DNA of 64,000 bases from Nageia nagi (taxonomy: Eukaryota; Pinophyta). This document shows positions 14,001-25,060 of this stretch, piece by piece. Within the stretch, counting starts at the first letter, position 1, and every line of letters starts with the position of its first letter. The stretch is from assembly GCA_050084985.1 (NCBI GenBank), contig JBITNC010000001.1, positions 163,370,001 through 163,434,000 of the forward strand, given 5' to 3'. Position numbers and translations under genes: made by a program. The notes under the pieces were generated by a model. It saw nothing but the letters and a program-made list of their open reading frames with translations, made no database searches and had not been told where the DNA came from.

Positions 14001-14560
14001 TCACTGTATCTTGATTATTTACACTTTGGAAATTTAGTATTTGTATCATAGCCTTCTCATATATACAATATGAAATAGTTAATACATGCATGGTATGAAT
14101 TATACTCAACCCCTACATCCTTCATGTCATATGGTTTTTTGCACAAATATGGGATGACATTATCACTTAGCAATAACAATTCTTTTAGTAACCTATAATA
14201 CCAATTAAAAATAATTTATGTAATTAATTTCATTAAAATTAAAATATCAAAAATTGAAATATCATAAAACAAAATAAAATTCATACCTCAGAAGAGAAGT
14301 GAAACTTGTATCTGACCATCCATGTTTGACTTTTATGTTCATTAGAAGTAGGGTTATCGATAATACAATTGTGTATGTTTCTTCATATAATTTAGTTTTG
14401 GAAGAACTATACATGTTATCCCTTTCTAAATCATCATCTCTTTCATCATCATCAACATGAACATAAAGGGACTTAAGTAAACCATCAATTCCATTTTCTT
14501 CATCAACATTATTGTCAGCATCATCATCATGCACAATATTATTCTCTCTTAATTCATAAT
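11000..14560 (-). pseudogene. CACTA transposase, TNP2 / Transposase_21 type
   Basis: The DNA-cleaving transposase of the CACTA element, read in pieces on the minus strand. Order from the N-terminus: an acidic leader then KVKHGWSDTSFTSLL (about 14290-14320), the classic TNP2 entry block; a segment with 'YDMKDVGVEYNSYHACIN' (about 14080-14140); then ADSKAMKHIEEKW, RSVRLGLAMDGFNPF and YNIPLWMYIRKEHLML (13630-13962), the Transposase_21 core; YLACPQCAENISS and YIGCKKYFPMDHTF (13254-13370), the Cys-rich part; KTHDYHNFM (about 12600) and SLKEIHLAVIDQWHIEII (about 12240-12310), both DUF4218-like; and F-x-CKWFDTLD with EPYILLQHCSQIYFIPD (11020-11200), the usual C-terminus. It is broken by many stops and shifts; some gaps may be introns. 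Full TNP2 proteins are about 900-1,100 residues, consistent with this span. Confidence 0.85.
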
Positions 14561-14814
14561 CATTAGTTATTGAATCCTACATAGATATTTGAATAGGATT
14601 TGTTGGATTTGGTTCAAACATAAACTTTTCATATTGTTTAGGGGTCCATGCTTTTTATAGTATCTTCTTATCTCTCCTACTTACATTATTTTGATGCAAT
14701 GTTGGTGTAACAATTATCATTATTGCATGGTCATGATAACTATTTATTTCTTGTTAAATCAATTGTTACAAACAATTAATTTAGAATAAAAAAATAAGTG
14801 TAACAAGTGCAAAG

Positions 14815-14970
14815 TAATTTGATACATCCATTGATACACATGATCGATACATACATATAATTTGATACATCCATACATATAAAAAATTGATACATCCATA
14901 CATATAACAAATTGATACATCCAAATATACACATTATAAATACATACAAATTGATACATCCATTCATATA
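14815..14970. repeat. Array of about 24-bp units (TTGATACATCCATACATA)
   Basis: Five to six diverged units built on TTGATACATCCA plus ACATATA, just upstream of the TNP2 gene. It keeps minus-strand frames open for about 90 codons (Met/Tyr/Cys-rich), which is an artefact. Confidence 0.8.
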
Positions 14971-14979
14971 CATCAATAA

Positions 14980-16370
14980 TATATTAATTTTTATTTTCAT
15001 TTTTGGTTTTGGTCTTGGATGAATTATTACATTTTGATCATCTCCTAACTCCAAACTTCGTGCCTTACATCTTGGAGTAGGTCTCCTATAACTCTAGTGA
15101 GCTAGTAGCTCATCACCAACATTAAGAGTTTTAATAGGAACAACAAGTATATAATTACTCACTTGTCTACCCATGAAATCTTCTTTATCATGAGTATGTT
15201 GGTGAAATTCATAATTTGGTGCCCATTCTTCACTTACACAACTATTTATGTATCCATCTATGTCTCCTTGTATTTTTGGTCAAACATCAATGTATAAGAG
15301 TTTTGAATGCTACGAATGTGGAATCTTGAAATCATTTGCATATAAATAATATGTGGACATATTGTACATATATCCTACTAATTATCTCCAATATGCTCTT
15401 ATGTAAACTGACCCACAAAACAACATCAATGGCTCTATCTTGAAACCTAGAGTAATAACCATAGTAATATCTATAAAAAAACCATATCTAGAGCACTTTT
15501 TAGATGGTTTGATAATGGATAAATGACCACAATAAGGAAATATCTCATAAGCCTTTGGAAAAAGGCATTTTAGCTAGCCAAGCACCATCTTCCCCATGAT
15601 CATATGTATGTTGATATTTAAGTTGTAGCTTTTGTGGCATGTGCATCAAACCCAAATCATGAACATCCTCCTTTGGTAGATCAAATGGCTAATCATGTGC
15701 ATCCTATGCTAATTGATCATGAAGCTACTTTTGAAATCTTATTCTTGTAGGCATCTATCTAACTTCATTTTATGGACCTACACATTAGTTTGGCTTCATC
15801 TTCTAGATGTATGTATTTTATTTAGTTTTATTTGATATCATTCAATATATAAGAATATAAAAAATAAAATCAAATATTGATCCTAATTGATTACCTCATG
15901 GGCATCATCATATTTTGATGACAATGATGAATCATTGATCCTTTGCACATTTTGTTCCTACTAAATTAGCAATAAAATAAAGTTAAATATTGTAAATAAT
16001 ATCATACATAAAAGTTAGTATTTATATGATCTTACATTTCTAGCTACATCTTACGTAATAAAATTTAGCTTACCTCATCCTCATTTAATGAAACATCACT
16101 CCTCCTCACAAGACCTAGAGAAAATATCTCAAGCTTAAAATTAGATGATACATCACTCTTTTTCCTCCTAATAACTGGTGCAAGCAACTCCTTTGAATCA
16201 GATAACACATCACTCCTCAGCCTCCTAGTAATTGGTGTAGGAAACTCATTTGAATCAAATGAGACATCCTCTTAACAACTCTTTTATGATGAGGTAGTGG
16301 CATCTAAATATATGAATTTAATGATACATCACTCCTACTCTACCTTGGTGGCATTATATAAGCCAATTCA
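14980..16370 (-). pseudogene. Unidentified CACTA-internal ORF with 19-residue repeats
   Basis: Upstream of TNP2 on the same strand. Around 16085-16350 a 57-bp unit recurs about four times and encodes a 19-residue repeat, best seen as SDVLSDSKELLAPVIRRKK and SDVSFDSNEFPTPITRRLR. It is Ser/Asp plus basic and probably disordered. Further down, blocks read DLGLMHMPQKLQLKYQHTYDHGED (first 20: DLGLMHMPQKLQLKYQHTYD, about 15590-15650) and EEWAPNYEFHQHTHDKEDFMG (first 20: EEWAPNYEFHQHTHDKEDFM, about 15170-15230). I do not recognise a family. By position it could be 5' exons of the transposase gene or a separate accessory protein. Frame breaks and stops are frequent. Confidence 0.45.
16085..16350 (-). 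repeat. 57-bp in-frame tandem repeat, about four units
   Basis: Unit measured as 57 bp (CATCACTC to the next CATCACTC), for example 16150-16206 then 16207-16263. The length is a multiple of three and the repeat encodes RR-x-x-SDV-containing units, so the repeat was probably kept as coding sequence. Confidence 0.75.
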
Positions 16371-17170
16371 TTGACCTATTTTACAATTTAAAGAAAAAAA
16401 GAGATTAGTACATGAATAGTAATAATCTATAAATATTTAAATCTTAGACCAACTAAAAAATACACAAGCAAAATGTTTGCTTTTACAATTAGAATTATTA
16501 AAGGAGTAAATATTTTTAAACTATAAATATAAAATGATGATATACATTCTATGCAATAGAAGACACATCATCAATCAAATTTCTTCTAGGAGTTATGATT
16601 ATGGGTAGAGAGAATAGATGATGTAAAAGTGCTTCAATTAGGTTCTTATTTAGGGACCCTAGGACATGTACAAAATGCTTCATGTAAAAGTGTATGATCT
16701 ATCCTCACTTGATAGGATGCTCATAAAGTTTAAAAAAGTAACTTGCCATTTTAATTAGGTGAATAGATAAGCCAAAACTTATTAAAATTAAGTATCCATC
16801 ATAAATAGGTATAGGAAGAGAGCCACCAATTGTAAAACATAGGCTTACAACTATGAATTGGGATGTTAAGATACCATTTCCAATCATGTTGTTATGTTTT
16901 TTAGAATAAAATATCCTTTCTTTATTGTAAGTCATGAAGAGGGAAATGTTCCTTTAGGTCTTTAAAGGCTGGCTCCTTATTTATGTTGGTAAGTTTTAAA
17001 TTGATATAAATTTTATCCTAGTGAAGACATTCCTTGGTTTATCAACAAATGAATAACTTCTAATTTTATGTATGCATGAAATCTCTCCTAAAGGTTAGCC
17101 CCAAATTATGATCATAAGGGATAAATACTAGATGTAATATGGATGATGAAAAACCCTTTTCCAAGGTGAT
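16371..17170. other. CACTA interior without recognisable gene
   Basis: Mostly AT-rich. A 76-codon open stretch on the minus strand (16705-16935) has hydrophobic character but no recognisable family or repeat in the window. Confidence 0.45.
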
Positions 17171-17179
17171 TATAACCAT

Positions 17180-18160
17180 CCCACTTAAGCCTAACCCTAA
17201 CCACTAACCACTAACCCACTAACCCTAACACTAACCCTAACCTAACCATTAACCCTAACACTAACCCTAACCTAATCATTAACCTTAACCCTACCCCTAA
17301 CCCTAACCACTAACCCTAACATAACCACTAACCCTAACCCTAACTACTAATTAAGTACCCTAACTCTAACCCTAACCCTAATGCTAACCCTAACCTTGAC
17401 CACTAAGTACCTTAATGCTAACCCTAACACTAATCCTAACCTTAACTATAATCTAATTCCTAATTGCTACCCCAAACCCTAACTCCTATCCATTAATGCT
17501 AACCCTAACCACTAAGCCTAATGTTAACCATTACCCTAAGCCTAAGCATTAACCCTATTAGTAAGCCTAACCACTAACACTAACCCTAACCCTAACCATA
17601 ACCACTAAGTACCCTAATGCTAATCATAATTCTAACCTAATTCCTAATTGGTAACCCAAACCCTAACTCCTAACCATTAATGCTAACCCTAACCACTAAC
17701 CCTAATAATAACCATTAACCCTAAAAGTAACCCTAACACTAACCCTAAACCTAACCATAAAGTACCCTAACACTAACCCTAACCCTAACCTTAACCTTAA
17801 CCTTAACCTAATTCCTAATTGCTAACCCAAACCCTAACTCCTAACCATAAATGCTAACCCTAACCATTAACCCTAACATTAACCCTAACCACTAACACTA
17901 ATCCTAACCATTAACCCTAACCCTAACTACTAAGTACCTTAACACTAACCCTAACCCTAATACTAACCCTAACCTAATTGCTAATTGCTAACCCAAACCC
18001 TAACTCCTAACCATTAATGCTAACCCTAATCACTAAGCCTAACCCTAACTATTAACCCTAACCATAACCATAACCATTAACCCTAACAGTAACCCTAACC
18101 TTAATCCTAACCCTAACCCAATACTTAATTACTTACCCAAACCCTAACTGCTAACCTGAA
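17180..18160. repeat. Degenerate telomere-like array with higher-order structure
   Basis: About 980 bp made of CCCTAA, CACTAA, CATTAA and CCTAA units, so the G-rich strand lies on the minus strand. The common perfect unit is 6 bp (CCCTAA) rather than the 7-bp CCCTAAA of most plants. A longer pattern recurs: AAGTACCCTAA ... TAATTCCTAATTGCTAACCCAAACCCTAACTCC ... ATTAATGC. The CCCAAACCC landmark lies at about 17472, 17655, 17826, 17992 and 18136, giving a period that falls from about 183 to 143 bp. It lies inside the CACTA element, so it is an interstitial array and not a chromosome end. Confidence 0.9.
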
Positions 18161-20380
18161 GAATAATGATTTTAACTTAAAATTTTAATGTTTTTATTTT
18201 TTTTCAAAATAAGCATTTTTGGATGCAAATTTGCATCCTTTTTTGCGTCAAATTACACTAAAAATTCAAAAAATAAAAATTAGGATTGCCTGTCACTTTT
18301 TTTATAGCATTTTCTTGGTTAGAGGGGATACAAAATTTGATTTCCAATGGGAGAGCATCAAGTAAGTCCCTATCTAGCTAATTTTATTCAATTCTAACTC
18401 AATTTATACCTCATTTCACTTGATTCTGACCTTTTTTTTGTATTTTTTTGGCATGTTTACTCATAGGGTTTTGCATTTTGTAGGAGAAGGAAGGATTTAT
18501 TGCAAAGTCCTTTCCATTATTTCTAATTTTCATAAGGTATGTAGATTTTACTTACATGTTTCAATTCCCCACACATTTACACAAAAAAATAGGGTTTTTT
18601 GAATTCTCATGAATTTACACTAAAAAAGCTAGGGTTTTCCAAATTCTCCATAAATTTTGAGTGTAAACTATCAATAATGTATGCTAAAATCAAAAAGTTG
18701 ATTCCATATTCTAAGGTTTTTCGAATTCCCCACAAATTTTTAGTTGAATTTATCAATAAAGCACATTGAAATTGGAAACTAAACCCATTCCTTCTTAACA
18801 ATGCACTAAAAAATTTGAAATCAAATCTATTCCTTCTCAACAATACACCATAAAATAAAAAATGTGCGAATCAATTGAAACAAATTCTTTACATTGCACC
18901 ATAAAATGATATGCCAATAAAAATAGGGACATACCTATGAAATTCTTAACTCTGGAACTCTTCCTTGTTCTCCAAAAACTTTTTTTTTGCTACCAATTCT
19001 TGAAGCTATTCTTATGCTCTAAGAAGTTGCTTCTTAAACTAAGAATTCCACAAAAATTGCTAACTTGATTGATTTTAGTAAATTAAATATAGTTTAGTAA
19101 ATTTAGTTAATTTAGTAAATTAAATATAATTTAGTAAATATAATTTAGACATGATTGATTTTATTTTTTGGTATAAGATACTTAATTTACAAAAATAGTT
19201 GGTCTTTTGCTAACTTGATGGCATGGGAGATTCATTCCAAAAGTTGTAAATTTATCTTTGTTTTATATTTGGATTAGAATGTATGCATTCTTATTAAATT
19301 ATAGGAAATTGATACATTTAAAGAAATTGACAACATAATGGTTGATTTTTGAAAAATTTAGGTACCAATTGAAATGGAACCTACCAATTTATACTTGAAA
19401 TTTTGTTATAATAAATCTTAGGAAGCCTTTATCTAAATTGATTATACTAAAGTATATGGATTAAGAATATGGTTTTTACTAACTACTACAATACAAGGAA
19501 AGTAAATAACAAAGAACATTTAGAAAATTATATGCAAATGATTTTTTGGTAGGAAAATGCCTTTTTAAATTTTGGATAAAGGTACCTAACATCCCTAACA
19601 TGTCTAGGAAGATTCAAAGTTGGGCCTTTTCAATGGAAATGATGTACATTAGCAATTCACCTTTTGTGAACAAGCTAAATGATTACATTTGAAACTAAGA
19701 AGGAAAGGGTAAATGATAAGGAAAATTTTGAAAAAATAGAGACTAAGGATTATGTTGGCAATGGTAAAGGAAGAAGAGGAAGACCATCAATATCCCAAAT
19801 TAAAGTGAGTGATTCAAATGAAAATATCGAAGACTGTTCATAATCTAAATTAGTAGAGCTTGTATTTGTAATAAAAACATAGATTGTAGAAGATGAAAAA
19901 ATGGATAAGGAACATAATTTTCCCCTTGATCCATGAGTAATCTTAAAATAAGCATAAGGGTATTTTTTTATTAGAACCAAAAGGTAAATTTGATATTAAT
20001 AAAAAAGAAAGTGAGTTTTGAAAGGACCTCAAAAACCTTTTATATATAAAATGAAGCAAACTTAACAAGTTTTACCCCAATCAAAAACAAAGAGAGTATA
20101 ATAGTAGTACATAATATAATTTTCTAAAATATAGATAATATAGACCCAAAAAATAGAATAATATGGTAGCAATATGTTTGCTAGTACCTTAAAAAATTGG
20201 TTGAACATAAAATAAAGCTATAGGTGTAAGTAAACTTGAACCCACTAAACATGATGAATCGTATTACCTTCTAGACAAAATGAAGCTCTTTCATATGATA
20301 CATGCAATTAGTACAAAGAGAAGAGTAATCATGATACTGATTTTCCAACCTATGCATACAAACTATTATCCTAAGTGGTA
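18161..20380. other. Unassigned stretch with one subterminal-like patch
   Basis: Near 18215-18250 a short patch (GGATGCAAATTTGCATCC, perfectly palindromic, then TTTTTTGCGTC) resembles the CACTA subterminal motifs at 9.99-10.16 and 53.34-53.67 kb. The rest is AT-rich. A short + strand block near 19745-19840 (GKGRRGRPSISQIKVSD) recalls basic tails of LINE ORF1 proteins, but this is too weak to call. Confidence 0.4.
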
Positions 20381-22050
20381 TTGATCCTAGAAGGTGGGTT
20401 GAACTTCTGAAGAGGCTTTACCTTGAAATAAATAGATTTGGTGCCAATACTCATGATCCCTCCTCTCATCAGGATGAAATGAATCCTCATCAATTTTCTT
20501 CTTCATCTTCTAGTAGTTGTTTTTGTAAATTTGTGATAGATCCTTATCCACATTTTCCTTTTATGAATGAGCCATTTCTTCTAAGTGTTTGTTCCTTGCA
20601 TACTTTGGTAAACCAATAGTGATTCAAATAAAACACTTAGGTTCCCCTACATCTCTCTACTTCTCCAAACATACCATTATGCAGATGAATGTTTTGAGGC
20701 ATTCTAATGGCATGAAGTTTATACTTCCTAAATCTCTTAGGAGTTGGTTGATTGGGTTGATCCTCTTGACTACCATCTTGAGGGAGTGGTGAATTTGGTT
20801 CTTGATTAAAAGAAGGGTAGGTGATGTATAAATAAGTTCCCCCTTTGAACTATTCATATCATATTCCATATTAAACTCTTGGTCCTTACATTCATTAACC
20901 TTTGGTGATATATTATTTGGGTGTTTTCTTTTTCCCTTCTGGAGTAATTTTGTAAATTAACTTTGGTGGGACCCTAAATAGAACATACAAGAATTTGAAC
21001 ATAGATTTCACTTTCCATAGGGATGGGGCTAGGGGTACTAGTTTCTCCCTCTTCTCTACTTGGACTATCGCTAATATGGATAGGGTTGGGGTCCAACTTG
21101 CCTTTTTCTTTTTCAATTATAGTCATTGATTGTATCCTTATTCTATTGATTGTTTGAAATACCCATGCTTCATTTTAGGTATGGGATCCTTGTTCTTATT
21201 GAAATTATGAATTAACATTTTCTTGTAAAACCTCTTGATTATCTTCCTCTTCATGAATGGTTTGAGGCTAGGGTATTCTATGCCTGAGCTGATAGAAGTA
21301 GATTGGGCCTTCCTCCTCCTATTTAATTTTAGGGAATTCATTCATTGCATGCTATACTCTTGGATCTTAAGCAATGTCCTCTTGATTTTGCTACAAATTG
21401 GGTTCCCTTGCATGTCTTCTCATATCCCTATTATGTCTTTGATTTTGATTATTTTGGTGGTTATGAATTTGCTCCTATGGGATTTGGTCTCTATTTTGCA
21501 ATTGCCTTTGGGAATACTAAACAAGTTGGTGCTAGTAAACCATCAACATAACCATTTGGTGGAGGGGGATGGAACTAGGTTTGGCTCTACACTTAGCAAT
21601 TGAAACACCCATGGAGAATTTGATGAACTGAGCAAAATTAACCTTCTCTCTTAGTGGTTTAAAATGGTTTATTAGAATAATTTGGGTACCAAACACCTCT
21701 GTGTACCTTTTTTCCAAGGTAATATATTTCATAAGGATTTTACATAGCTTGTGCTAAGGATATGGGATATAGCTTCTATGAAAACTTGTTCTATATAGAA
21801 TGAGCTCAAAATTACCTCCTTCAAATATTCTAATTTATTCTATTTTGTTGACCTTCAAATTTTGATGAACTTCCCTTCCCTTGTTAGGTAACCTAGTAGC
21901 TTCTACTATAGTATTTGCATTGAAAATGATTTCTTTGCTATGAATTTTGCATACACCATCCTCCCAATTAAAAACTACATAGTCTAAAAGCCTTGTATTT
22001 GACCCCTTGCATGCCTTAATGAATCTATCTAAAACCTTTGGTTTTGGTTT
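20380..22050. pseudogene. Unassigned retroelement coding debris
   Basis: Open stretches occur on both strands. The best case is on the minus strand, about 21560-22050: a frame with NWEDGVCKIHSKEIIFNANTI, then TRLPNKGREVHQNL, FEGGNFELIL, ILMKYITLEKRYTEVFGTQI and VNFAQFIKFSMGVSIAKC. The order (a short strand, 'I/F-x-N-x-x-T-I', 'RLP-x-x-G') recalls the putative plant transposon protein domain (Transposase_32) or the PMD, but I cannot choose. The plus-strand frames at 21235-21603 are probably shadows. It lies directly downstream of the minus-strand LINE 3' part. Confidence 0.3.
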
Positions 22051-22149
22051 CCATAAAAAGTAAATAAAAATTAATCATTTAAATTATTAAGATATATTAA
22101 GCTCTATGGTACTTGTTGGAATTCCACATGTAACTTCATATTCTCCAAC

Positions 22150-23715
22150 ATTCTATGGATACTAATTCTGAAAACCTCCTTTGCTTTAGTTTATTACTCA
22201 TCAAAGATTATCTTGTTTCTTTATTTCCAAATTTGCCATCATATATGGGTTAGCATCATTGGCCAACATTTTCCATAGCCTTTTGCTCTTTTGTAGTCCG
22301 ACCATCATAGAATATAGTGTTTGACATCTTTCAGTAGGACCCATTTAATTTTCATTTTTTTACACAATATATCCCATATTGTCCTTGTGTATTCATAATG
22401 TAGGAATATATGGTCAATATCTTCTTCTTCCTTCTTGCACAACTCACATCTATTTACCATATTAGACCCCCTTTTTTCAAATTGTCAATAGTTGACAATA
22501 TTTTTTGTAGTGAGCCATAAGAAGAAAGTAATTTTTGAAGTAATTTTTGCTTTCCAAATTTTTTCTAGACAACTTCCTCTTTTTTTTCATAATTATTTAT
22601 TAATAAGCTGTTAACTTCTTTGACTCTATATTTCCCATTTGACTTAAACTTCCACTCAGGTTTTCCTTTGTCCTAAGTAAGCTGGAGCTTAGACTCATTT
22701 AATTTCTTCTAAAGGTATTTAAGCTAGTTGGCTATCCCTTCCTCAATTGGGTCTATGAACATTCCACTTATTGGTATCAGTATCAAATAATTTTTCTATA
22801 GTATCCCCTTGGTGTTTTAAGGCTCAACTAGCTCCTTTTTTGTAATTTTTCATATTTATAAGGGGTTTTTATTTCAACTAGGCATCCTCCTACATATAAA
22901 CTTGAGTACCATCTCTTGGTGTCCACTTTATATCCCTTTGAACATCTAGTCTAGCTGTAATAATACCATTCCAGAAAGGAGAACCATAGGGAGGATTTTG
23001 GATTCTAAGGATAGTATCCTAGCCCATCATATACTTTTCTTTACAAATATGTATCCAATCTCTTTTATCATATTTATCTATCTACCAAACCAACTTGCCT
23101 CTCAAGGCTTAGCTAACATGCTTCATTTTCCTCAAACCCAAGCCTCCATATCCTTTTTCCATGCAAATCAAATTCTAGCTGACTAGAGTTATTTTCCTTT
23201 TCTCTGCATCTCTAGACCACAAGAACCTATTACATATTCTATCAATATTATCATAGATAGCTATAGGTAGTTTAAAATCCATAACATTGTACATTAGGAT
23301 GCTATGTAAAACTATTTTAATGAGGCTAAGTTTTCTTACATAGCTTAGGCATTTTTCCTTTCAACCTGTAAGTTTTTTTTGAACTTTTTGAACTAAAGTG
23401 TCCCAATATTGGGATTTGAGCCTACCAACATACAAAGGCATGCCTAAGTATCTTGTTAAGAGTTTATCAACCTTGCAGTCTCAAAATTTGGTCACCCATT
23501 TCTTGATCAAATTAGAATAATTTAGAAAATAGAGTTTAGTCTTATAGATATTTGCTTTTTGGTGAGAAGCTTTTTCATAAAGATTTAGAACTTTCTTGAA
23601 CTAAATAACTTTTTATCTTTTTTCCCTTCTAATAAAGATTGTATCATCCATAAATTGGTGATGTGTCATTGCAGTATAGTTAAGAGCTAGTAGGGAAAAT
23701 TTTAATACCCCTCCT
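22150..23715 (-). pseudogene. LINE ORF2, reverse transcriptase end plus zf-RVT tail
   Basis: Minus-strand fragments in the order expected for a plant L1-type ORF2: GIKIFPT, then THHQFMDDTIF (about 23630-23680), the F-x-DD catalytic box of the RT; LLTRYLGMPLYVGRLKSQYW (about 23395-23455); LSYVRKLSLIKIVLHSI; and ICNRFLWSRDAEKRKI (about 23190-23240). Further on comes the zf-RVT-like region near 22430-22560 with spaced Cys. Many stops and frame changes. The 5' half of an RT on the same strand lies at 32050-32790, beyond the hAT-like unit. Confidence 0.7.
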
Positions 23716-24671
23716 CCAAAATGGACCTATAAATCCCAAGTGAATGTAGATGAAACCTATTTCGAATTGAAGGTAAATTTTTGAAAACAATGTAAATTGT
23801 TGGGCAATTTTTGAACAATTTTGTAAAATAAATGTAAAAACTAGGAAAAAAAATCATTATAAATTTTTGAATGCATAAACCACTTAATATATAAAACTTT
23901 ATTTATATACATATACATTACACGCTTAAGATTTTAGTACAAAGTAGTCTTTCCACCATGGATGATGTCTCCTGGTAGAGTTCAAACTTATAGAGATTCA
24001 AGGGCAAGGAAAAAGTGGAAATGAATAAACTTGATCAAATATCAAGTTTAGCAAGATCTAATATTCTTTATTCCATGCAACTTATTTCAACCATGGAATA
24101 TGTCTCCTCTAGGTTGTTGTAATCATGGAAAACATCCTTCGCACTTGTGTAGAAGTCAAGAATGAACCAGCATTGAAAAATGTTCAAGAATAGAGTTTCA
24201 AAATAAAAGTTGACCATATAGTCTTGGAAATTAATTAAGTAAAAAAAAATTATATACATAATATTCAAAATGATGAAAAATATTAACTTAAAATAAAACT
24301 AAAAAATTATTACTAGCTGGTAGCCAACCATATCTGATTGAAATTGTAAGAAACCTCCATACATTTAGTTTATGGATAATTTATTTCTATTTTAGATAGT
24401 GTTTCAAAATAATATTTATGATTATTTGAAACTCTATCCTCAAACATGTTGAAAAGATGTAGCTACTATTCCTAAAGATCATTCTTCACTAAGCACTACC
24501 TGAGAAGGAATGAGAGATTGCATTAAAATCAATGACAAGTCGATATTTTATAGAGGTTTTCTACTAAAACTTGTCCTTCAAACTGAAAAAAAGGGTAGAA
24601 TATGAAAAATGATAAAAACATTTCACATGTTGAAAAGACATATCACATGTACAAATGTATGAAGTATGTTA

Positions 24672-24853
24672 GAATGCAACTGGTTTGGCTAAATCATGAA
24701 TGCAATCGATCTGGTTGCATATGGAATGCAATCGATTTGGATGCATATGGAATGCAATTGGTCTGGCTGCATATGGAATGCAACCAATTTGGCTATGTCT
24801 AGAATGAAATCAGTTTGGCTGCATTTAGAATGCAACTGATCCAACTACATTTA
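24672..24853. repeat. 26-bp tandem array upstream of gene X copy B
   Basis: Seven units of 26 bp of the form GAATGCAATCGATTTGG-x-TGCATATG. It ends about 207 bp before the gene X start. The unit resembles the reverse complement of units in the array at 28010-28212 (shared TTTGGTCTG-x-x-TGCA). Confidence 0.9.
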
Positions 24854-25060
24854 TGCACTAGTAGTAAATGGTGCCTTATATAAACTAATGCGGTGATGAT
24901 ATGTATCTGAATTTGTAGTACAATAAATGTCACCTCTATATATAGCTTAGATATAGTTTAATTCAGTTCATTTGAATAGGTAGCATATTGTAACAAGGAA
25001 AGGAACCTTAGAAAGATGGTTTAGAACTTAATAGGAAATATTCTATCAAATAATTAGGCA

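Noticed and set aside
14759-15054. Two overlapping Met/Tyr/Cys-rich minus-strand ORFs
   Set aside because: Translation of the TTGATACATCCA array.
17180-18160. A true chromosome end or recent telomere fusion
   Set aside because: Units are heavily diverged, there is higher-order structure, and the array lies inside a transposon with sequence on both sides.
18256-18260. Internal CACTA end at the string CACTA
   Set aside because: The following bases do not match the TIR and there is no partner end or duplication; a five-base match is expected by chance.
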